Positions 57,230-64,000 of a stretch of DNA of 64,000 nucleotides are shown here, piece after piece. Made by a program: the position numbers and the translations under genes. The DNA is from Odobenus rosmarus divergens (lineage: Eukaryota; Chordata; Mammalia; Carnivora; Odobenidae), in NCBI RefSeq assembly GCF_000321225.1, contig NW_004451005.1:850659-914658 (forward strand), written 5' to 3'. The notes below the pieces were generated by a model. It was not told the origin of the DNA. It did no database searches and saw nothing but the letters and a program-made list of their open reading frames with translations. The first letter of the stretch is position 1. Each line of letters begins with the position of its first letter.

Positions 57230-57560
57230 AAGTTTAGACTGTTTCCTCACTTTCATTAACTATTCTTCAAAACAGTTAATAATAGTGTGTTACAGACTTA
57301 GTTTGTTTCATTTTGTAGTCTTCTAATTTTTTTCCTCAGGATAAAATTCCACAAGTGAAATGGCTGTTTCCAAGGATACAAATATAAGTTATGTTGAAAC
57401 TTTTATTGCATATTTCCAGATTATGCAAGATTATGCAAATAATATTTCCATCTTTGCAAACTGATATCCAGAAAGAGCATGCCATTTACATTGTTATCCG
57501 GGGTATGAGAATGTGTGAATCTGCAGGATTAAAATATTATGATTATTTCTAATATTTGCC
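57230..57560 (+). mobile_element. Ancient repeat fragment, family uncertain
   Basis: CCTCAGGATAAAATTCCACA, AGTGAAATGGCTGTTTCCAA and AATATTTGCCAATTGAATT continue the pattern of the preceding piece. A MIR lies between the two, which suggests the MIR landed in this older repeat. Confidence 0.35.
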
Positions 57561-58199
57561 AATTGAATTAGTTTTAAAATGGTGACATTTTAATTAGACT
57601 GATTTTATACTAATGAATCTGAAATTTGTATATGTTTGTTAAGCATTTGTATTTCTTTTGTGAATTCCCTATTCATGTCCTTTGTGTTTCCACCAGGGCA
57701 TTCGTGTCTTACTGTTTCAAAAGAGTGCTTTCTGTTTTCACTTATTAATTCTTGTGTTCAACAAATATTTATTATTGGCACCTCCTCTAGGCCAGTTTTA
57801 TAACTTTTGTTACAAAGACTATGACATATTTTGTTTTCATTTGCTTTCACATTTTGTACATAATAATTTTGATATACAGATATTTTTAATTCTTTGGTAA
57901 TTAAATCTATCAGTGCTCTCCTCTAGTTTCTGACTTTGGTGCTGGGCTTTAAAAGACCTTACTTAGAGCTGTATAATATATTCATTTATGTCATCCTAAT
58001 TTTTTAATGACTTTATTTTCATATTTAAATATTTAAACTATCTAGAATTTATGAAGTAGGAATCTAATGTAATCACATTTTTCTTTCTAAGTAGCCAGTT
58101 GTTGATTTTCTCTACAAGAAAATTTCCTGACCTCTTTATTTCCTGAAAATTTCTTTTCCTACATCCACTCTGTTCTCTTTTCTTAGCATTTTGTTGTTG
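57561..58199. other. Unassigned AT-rich sequence
   Basis: The 72-codon frame at 57682 is very Phe/Leu-rich and has no motif. No gene recognised. Confidence 0.4.
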
Positions 58200-58343
58200 T
58201 TGTTAAAGGGGGAGGGGGACAGGGGTAGAGAGAGAAGGAGAGAGCAGGCTCCTTGCCCAGGGTGGAGCCTGACACGGAGCTCACTCTCACAACCCTGAGA
58301 CCACGAGTTGGATGCTTAACCAACCGAGCTTCCCAGGCACTCC
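58200..58343 (-). mobile_element. Carnivore SINE, degraded
   Basis: Plus strand: GAGAGAGCAGGCTCCTTGCC, CAGGGTGGAGCCTGACACGG, AACCCTGAGACCACGAGTTG then GAGCTTCCCAGGCACTCC. The tail side has drifted into a GGGGGAGGGGGACAGGGG stretch. Confidence 0.8.
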
Positions 58344-58613
58344 TAGAATTTCCGTTATAGGTATATTAGATCTCCTTACTCAGTCCTTCATTACTTATCT
58401 TTCGAAATTTTTTCACATTGTTCTAATATCTTTATTCCTTGCCTCTGAAACTTGGATTAATTCCAAGAGTTATCATTTACTTCATTGGCTGAATGTCCTG
58501 CAACAGCAAATCTGATCTTCATTTAGGTTTTAAAAAATGGCAATCAATTCTTCTTCTTCTATGTTGTTTTCTGAACTCAGATTGTTGTTCTTCACAACCA
58601 CCTTGTTTATTTC

Positions 58614-58733
58614 TTTTTTAAAAGTTTATTTATTATTAATTTTTTAGTAATCTATGAACCCAACATGGGCTCGAACTTATGACCCCGAGATCAAGAGTTG
58701 TATACTCTTCCAACTGAGCCAGCCAGGTGCCCC
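58614..58733 (-). mobile_element. Older carnivore tRNA-SINE
   Basis: Minus-strand reading begins GGGGGGCACCTGGCTGGCTC and carries CTCTTGATCTCGGGGTC and an AAGTTCGAGCCC B-box-like segment. It is the same older type as the copy at 51.1 kb. Confidence 0.88.
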
Positions 58734-60437
58734 CCACCTTGATTATTTATAGACTTGACAACCTCTTCTCCATCATGTTAAGATCACAGATTAAAAACTT
58801 GAAAGCTTTTAATATAGTCCAGTAACTATAGCTCATAAGAAGACATCAGCTCTGGTTCTTCAACATAGCCCCCTTCTTTCAAACAGAAATACCTTTTCAT
58901 ATGTCTGATGGATTCTGCCTGTTTCCTTATCCTTAATGAGGCATTTGTGCTTGTTCAATTCTGGGAATTAAGATGGTTTCTGTCAAAGATTATTTGGATG
59001 TTAGTCTAAATCTTTCAGATCCAGATAATAAGTGAAATGAAAGTTTGGGCACTAATGCAATTTTCTTTCATTCGGAGTATAAATACTGAATGGCCTGGGT
59101 CATTAAAGCCAGAGGTGGACACAGCAGGAAGAGCAGTCTCCAGGCTGGAGCTGAGGTTGTTTGTTTGTTGGGCAGCCCAGAATTAGCTGCATCAATGCCT
59201 CAATTTTTTGTTTGTCATGCTCATCTTCTTAAGGAGCCAGATGAGACTCTCTGTCTGTGTTTAGCATAAGCCAGGAAAAACCAGCCCTGGCCCACTGAGT
59301 GTGACATGCCCTGACCTTGCTAGCCTGTGCCAGACCATCACACCAGCAGTCCTCCTAAACGAGGGCTGGAGAGGGAGATCTACCAAGAACCATGCCCCCT
59401 GACTTCCCAGTCTCAAGTGGAAAGCCTTGATTCCTATAAGTCCATCCTTCACCTGAGTCCACCTGCGCTATCACTGACAAACTGGCAAGGTGTGGCCACT
59501 CCTTCATACTCTCCACTCTCAGTTTCTAATACTTTTTTGTGACTATTTTATACTCAATCAAGTGGAAATCTAGGGAAGTGGCAGACTTCTTGACTGGGCT
59601 CCATCAGCTTCTTATCCAGGAATTCCTCAATTCCCTTCCAGCCTGCACTTAGGAAGTGCCAATGTGGATGGGGAGAAAGCCGTGTCAATTTTCTCTAAGA
59701 ACACAGGGAAAATTAGCTTCTTTACTTAAAGAAACTAACCACAGAATTTTTCTACTCTTAGTATGGAGAACTTCACAAGCTGCTTTTTCTTTCTTTCTCT
59801 TTTCTTAATTGAGAGCAATAATGCAGAGAAACTCAGATAAAGGGTGTAGTGGGAACTTCACAGACCTTTCTAATTTACTTGCCAGAGATAGAAATTTAGT
59901 CCATTTTTTTCAGCATTAGCAGGTAGACCATTATTCCGTCTGGCTGAAACAAAAGGTTACCACCAGGTACTAAAAATACATAGTCCTCTGACTTTTGACC
60001 CTATGATAGAATTCAGGCTGAATTTCTTAAAAATTATGAAAGTAGTCCAAGTATAATGTTGCCAAAGAAATGAGAAGAATTAAGGAAGCACATACCTAAA
60101 TGTACTTGGCATTTCTTTCTAATTAAAACTTGCAAGAAAACAATTACTTGCTTTCTTGGTTGCTCTTTTTCAGGTTTGGTCATTTCAATAAAGAAATTGT
60201 TCCAGTTAAATAAAAAAGGAAAACTCACGATTGTGATATGAATCTCTCAAGCAAAGCCTGTACTTTGGAATTCATGTCACGAACCAGAGGAAACTTCTCA
60301 GGAGAGTAATGGCTGCAGACGTGGCCAAGGAGTTGGTGGGACGGAACCATGGGGGGCAGGTCCTCTGGAACAGAAGGATGGCACTGAACGAGCAGTGGTT
60401 TGGAAAACCACAGAGGTCAATAAAAAGCTTAGCTGTT
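58734..60437. other. Unassigned, with a TATA-like element
   Basis: No repeat or gene recognised. A clean TATAAATA lies near 59.08 kb and is annotated separately. Frames of 61-71 codons have no motif. Confidence 0.4.
59078..59085 (+). promoter_or_regulatory. TATA-box-like element in non-repeat sequence
   Basis: TATAAATA is followed about 25-30 bases later by purine-rich, GC-richer sequence. I see no downstream coding frame (the first ATG gives 24 codons) and no splice arrangement I trust. It could be a chance match in AT-rich DNA. Confidence 0.2.
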
Positions 60438-60857
60438 TGGCCTAGAGGGTATTACACTAAGTGAAATAAGACAGAGAAGGACAAATACCATGTGATTTCA
60501 CTTATATATAAAATTTAAGAAACAAATGAATAAACACACACACACACACACACAAACAGAAACAGACCCATAAATACAGAGAACACATATGGTTGCCAGA
60601 GGGGAGGAGGATGAGGGGCTGGACAAAATGGGGAAGGAGAGTGGGAGACAAAACCTGGAGTTATAGAAGGAATAAGGCGTGGAGATAAAAGACACAGCGC
60701 AGGAAATATAGTCCATGGAATTGTAATAGCACTGTATGGGGACAGATGGCATCTACACTGACGGTGAGCACAGCACCACGTATAGACTTGTCAAATCACA
60801 ATGTCGTACACCTGAAACTAATATAACATTGTGTGTCAACTCTACTTAAATTAAAAA
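60438..60857 (+). mobile_element. LINE-1 3' end
   Basis: AGTGAAATAAGACAGAGAAG, GACAAATACCATGTGATTTC, GGTTGCCAGAGGGGAGGAG and CACCTGAAACTAATATAACA are L1 3' UTR phrases. A (CA)n run (60.54-60.55 kb) lies inside it. A minus-strand frame of 84 codons is incidental. Confidence 0.9.
60536..60554 (+). repeat. (CA)n microsatellite in L1
   Basis: Nine or so CA units interrupting the L1 3' region. Confidence 0.9.
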
Positions 60858-62094
60858 AAAGCCTTAGTTTTGTATTATTGCTAAACAAGGCAGAGAATGT
60901 AGATAAGAATTCAGGATCAATTTTCCTAGAAGAAACTCTTTTGCCTTTTATTTTCTCTTGTTATCTGGTAAATCGTGACCATAGATTATGAAACAGGCTA
61001 TGTTCCTTATATTGTTTCTCTTGACTTTTATAAAACAAGAAACTATAAATAGGATGTATAGAATATTATGTTAAATTTATTTTACACAAAATAAAATAAT
61101 GGGGAAACATAAGGTTACATTGTTTGGGACTAATTATAAACTGCTTTCTTTATATAATGAGTAGAAAGTTGGATATGTCCAAATTTAAATTTGTCATTTA
61201 TTGAAAATCAAAAACTTGATATATTTTAAAAACACTTTAGTAAGCAAATTGATATAGCAGAATAAATCAACAGGAAAACACAGTTTGGGGTTATGGAAAA
61301 CAGGAAGGAGTGACATTTAATATACTCACAATGATGTTTGGGTACAAAGCCTTGTTCGGTAATGAGCTATCACTTCACTCTCAGAATGTTAGCCTTTAGA
61401 AATGTGTCAGGCATCAATGTCACAGAGTCAGAACAAAATAACTGAGCAAACCTCAAAATGTGAAACCAAGACACTATATAAAAACCCTTCTGAACCAGAG
61501 CAGCTAAAAGTAAAAAGAACAAGTGAGAAAACCACAAGTGAAGGAAAATGGGCCCCAAACCTATTAAATGTTCTATATAACCAGATTATTTGCCAATAAT
61601 AAGACCTTACCTCTTCATTTCCAGTACTAAAAACAAAGGTAATAAATACTCAAAACTCCATACCTTTCTAATTTTACTACAATTTCCTGTTATCTATGCC
61701 CTTGAGATGATAGTGGTTGTGTTTCCCTGATGGAAATGCTAAATATGTGCTCCTGTGCTTCTCTGCCTGACCCCAAGGTTAGTAACATAACACTGGTAGC
61801 TTGAAATCGGCCACAGTGGGAGGATCTATCCCACAGAAAATGGCTAACACTATAAATCTGAGTTTTTTCTTTGTTCAGAGACCTGGTTGTTAAACATCTA
61901 CCAGAAAACCCTGGCAACATTCTTTCTGGTCCTAAATATTTGGGAAAGGTCCCAGTCTGCACTTACCAATGACTGAAACACTAAATATTTTGGAATCCAC
62001 ACCAGCTGACAGATGGTCTGAGTTCACACTAGCAGTGTTCGATGTGCTCCCTTTTCCATGATTCCTAGAGCCAAGCACTGCACTGTGTCATGAT
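60858..62094. other. Unassigned AT-rich sequence
   Basis: No gene or repeat recognised. Minus-strand frames of 62 and 90 codons have no motif. Confidence 0.4.
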
Positions 62095-62829
62095 CATAAA
62101 GAGTAAAAATTGTGATCCAGCAATTCCACTTTTGGCTATTTATCCAAAGGAAATGAAATTACTATTTTGAAAAGGCATCTGCACCCCCCCATATTCATTG
62201 CAGAATTACTTACACTGGTCAAGACATGGAAACAACCTAAGTATCCACCAACAATGAATGGATAAAGCAAATGTATGTGAGAGAGAGATACATATCTCAC
62301 ATTTGGAATGCAATGGAATACCATCTAGCCATAAAAAGGAAGGAACTCCTGCAGTTTGCAACAACATAGATAGACCTTGAGGGCATTATGCTAAGTGAAA
62401 TAAATCAGACAAAGACAAATACTGTATGATCTCACTTATATATGGAATCTTAATTTAAAAAAAAAAAGCTGAACTTACAGAGAACAGATTGGTGGTTGCC
62501 AGAGATGGGGGTGGGGGCAAGGGTGGGCAAAGTGGGTGAAGGAGGTCAAAAGGTACAAACTGCCAGTTATAAAATAAAGAAGTTCTGGGAATGTAATGTA
62601 TAGCATGATGACTACAGTTAATAATACTGTATATTTGAAAGTTGCTAAGAGAACAGATCTTAAAAGTTCTCATCATAAGAAAAAAAATGCAACTGTGTGG
62701 TAATGGATGTTCACTAAAAGTACTGTGGTGATCGTTTTGCAATATATATATACATCAGATCATTATGTTGTATACCTGAAACTAATACAATGTTATATGT
62801 CAATTATATCTCATTTAAAAAAAAAAAAG
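62095..62829 (+). mobile_element. LINE-1 3' end
   Basis: CCAGCAATTCCACTTTTGGC, TATTCATTGCAGAATTACTT, AAGTATCCACCAACAATGAA, GGCATTATGCTAAGTGAAAT and ATACCTGAAACTAATACAAT run to an A-tail. It is 5'-truncated. Confidence 0.92.
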
Positions 62830-63496
62830 AGTGGAAATTCTGTTCTGATCACAAGAACCAGCTCTACTCCCTATCCCACACCTGTTATCAGAAGGCTTTC
62901 TGTGTCTACTCAAAGACTGTGATATCATTGTGCTGCATAGGAAGCAGAGGGAAGGCTAAAGATGTCTGTCACTTGGGGATGTTAGTCGTCTACGAAAGGA
63001 CAGAGAACAGATGAGGATGGAAGCTTCAACCGCTGTTTCATCTTCTCCAGCAGGAGTTGCTGGGGGTGAGTTTTTCCTGAAAACACCCAGAGGCAATAAA
63101 CTGCCACAGTAAAACCTTTTTTCTTGTGAAGTCCAGCCAGTTTAGCCTACATGAAACACACTCCAGTTTCTTTATTTGAGATTGCTTATGTTGCCTATTT
63201 ATTTTACCACTTGCCAAACAATAACCATGGCCTTATTAGATAAAGGATGTTCAACTCTCTCCTGATCTGTGTTTTACATGTTAGCTTTGTTAATAAAATT
63301 CCCCACACTAACTAGATTTATCCCAAAGCTATCTTGCCATCCATCTAAATAACATGATGCTCACATAGTTTCTCTCTAAACCCAGGTTGCTTCCAAAATA
63401 AAACTGCTATTTTATTAGTATATTTCAGTTCTTCCCACCAGCAAGATAAATCCACAGACTAATGTTAAATTAACACTGGCTGTTAATAGTATTTGC
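62830..63496. other. Unassigned sequence
   Basis: No gene or repeat recognised. Confidence 0.4.
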
Positions 63497-63499
63497 GGG

Positions 63500-63538
63500 G
63501 TGGCGCCTGGGTGGTGCATTTGGTTGGACATCCGAATC
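63500..63538 (+). mobile_element. Head of a carnivore SINE cut by an L1
   Basis: GGCGCCTGGGTGG, a TGCATTTGGTTGGACATCCG variant, then the sequence changes to T-run and L1. The SINE body should resume beyond the right edge of the window. Confidence 0.85.
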
Positions 63539-64000
63539 TTTTTTTTTTTTAAATAATTTTTTATTGTTATGTTAATCACCATACATTACATCATTAGTTT
63601 TCGATGTAGTGTTCCATGATTCATTGTTTGTGCATAACACCCAGTGCTCCACGCAGAACGTGCCCCCCTCAACACCCATCACCAGGCTAACCCATCCCCC
63701 CAACCCCCTCCCCTCTAGAACCCTCAGTCTGTTTTTCAGAGTCCATCGTCTCTACTGGTTCGTCTCCCCCTCCGACTTACCCCCCTTCATTCTTCCCCAC
63801 CTGCTATCTTCTTCTTCTTCTTCTTTGTTTTTTTCTTAACATATATTGCATTATTAGTTTCAGAAGTACAGATCTGTGATTCAACAGTCTTGCACAATTC
63901 ACAGTGCTCACCATAAAACATACCCTCCCCAATGTCTATCACCCAGCCACCCCATCCCTTCCACCCCCCACCACTCCAGCAACCCTCAGTTTGTTTCCTG
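63539..64000 (-). mobile_element. Young carnivore L1 3' end, runs off the window
   Basis: A T-run is followed by TTATTGTTATGTTAATCACC, ATACATTACATCATTAGTTT, TTCATTGTTTGTGCATAACA and CATCACCAGGCTAACCC, then the CT-rich 3' UTR. It is the reverse of the segment at 23.7 kb and well preserved. A (CTT)n run lies near 63.81 kb. The 76-codon plus frame here and an 80-codon minus frame at 23.6 kb translate alike because both are this 3' UTR. Confidence 0.93.

Overview
The window is ordinary nuclear DNA of a carnivoran mammal. The diagnostic signal is a set of about 21 tRNA-derived SINEs. Most begin GGGCGCCTGGGTGGCTCAG, carry the inner phrase CATGATCC(C/T)GG(G/A)GTCC and end in a CT-rich stretch followed by AATAAATAAATAAAATCTTT. 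This layout fits arctoid carnivores (bears, pinnipeds, mustelids, procyonids) better than the dog or cat forms of the same SINE. The host group is inferred from remembered family structure, not from a database search.

No protein-coding gene, exon, tRNA, rRNA or known ncRNA could be supported. The open frames are short and scattered. They mostly lie inside repeats or unrecognised AT-rich sequence, and none has domain structure I recognise apart from decayed LINE-1 ORF2. The window is best read as intergenic or intronic sequence.

Layout. 0-9.8 kb: unassigned sequence, a long L2 copy at 4-5 kb with an L1 scrap inside it, GAAA and GATA microsatellites, and three SINEs. 9.8-15.3 kb: a dense cluster of eight SINEs. 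It includes two stacked in one target site, one that carried 3' flanking sequence, and a bare poly-T insertion with its own target duplication. 15.5-16.8 kb: an antisense L2 interrupted by unassigned DNA. 19.4-24.6 kb: a nested LINE-1 complex with ORF2 remnants, two later L1 3' ends and a SINE. 24.6-38.7 kb: mostly old repeats (MIR, L2, LTR-like, MER5A, L1) and unassigned sequence, with an unexplained inverted repeat at 29.0-30.0 kb. 38.7-41 kb: an L1 interrupted and followed by SINEs. 41-47.9 kb: mostly unassigned, with an L2 split by an LTR-like repeat and a small CpG-rich patch near 47.8 kb. 48-64 kb: several 5'-truncated L1s, SINEs, MIRs and a MER5A. The window ends inside a carnivore L1 that splits a SINE.

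There are no genes here that work together. The biology visible is retrotransposition: L1 supplies the machinery, SINEs and L1 3' ends insert at A/T-rich sites, and several target duplications are still readable. I found no convincing undescribed system. The most useful leads are mechanistic: stacked insertions, 3' transduction, an orphan tail, a chimeric SINE, the unassigned inverted repeat, and a few weak regulatory-type motif clusters.
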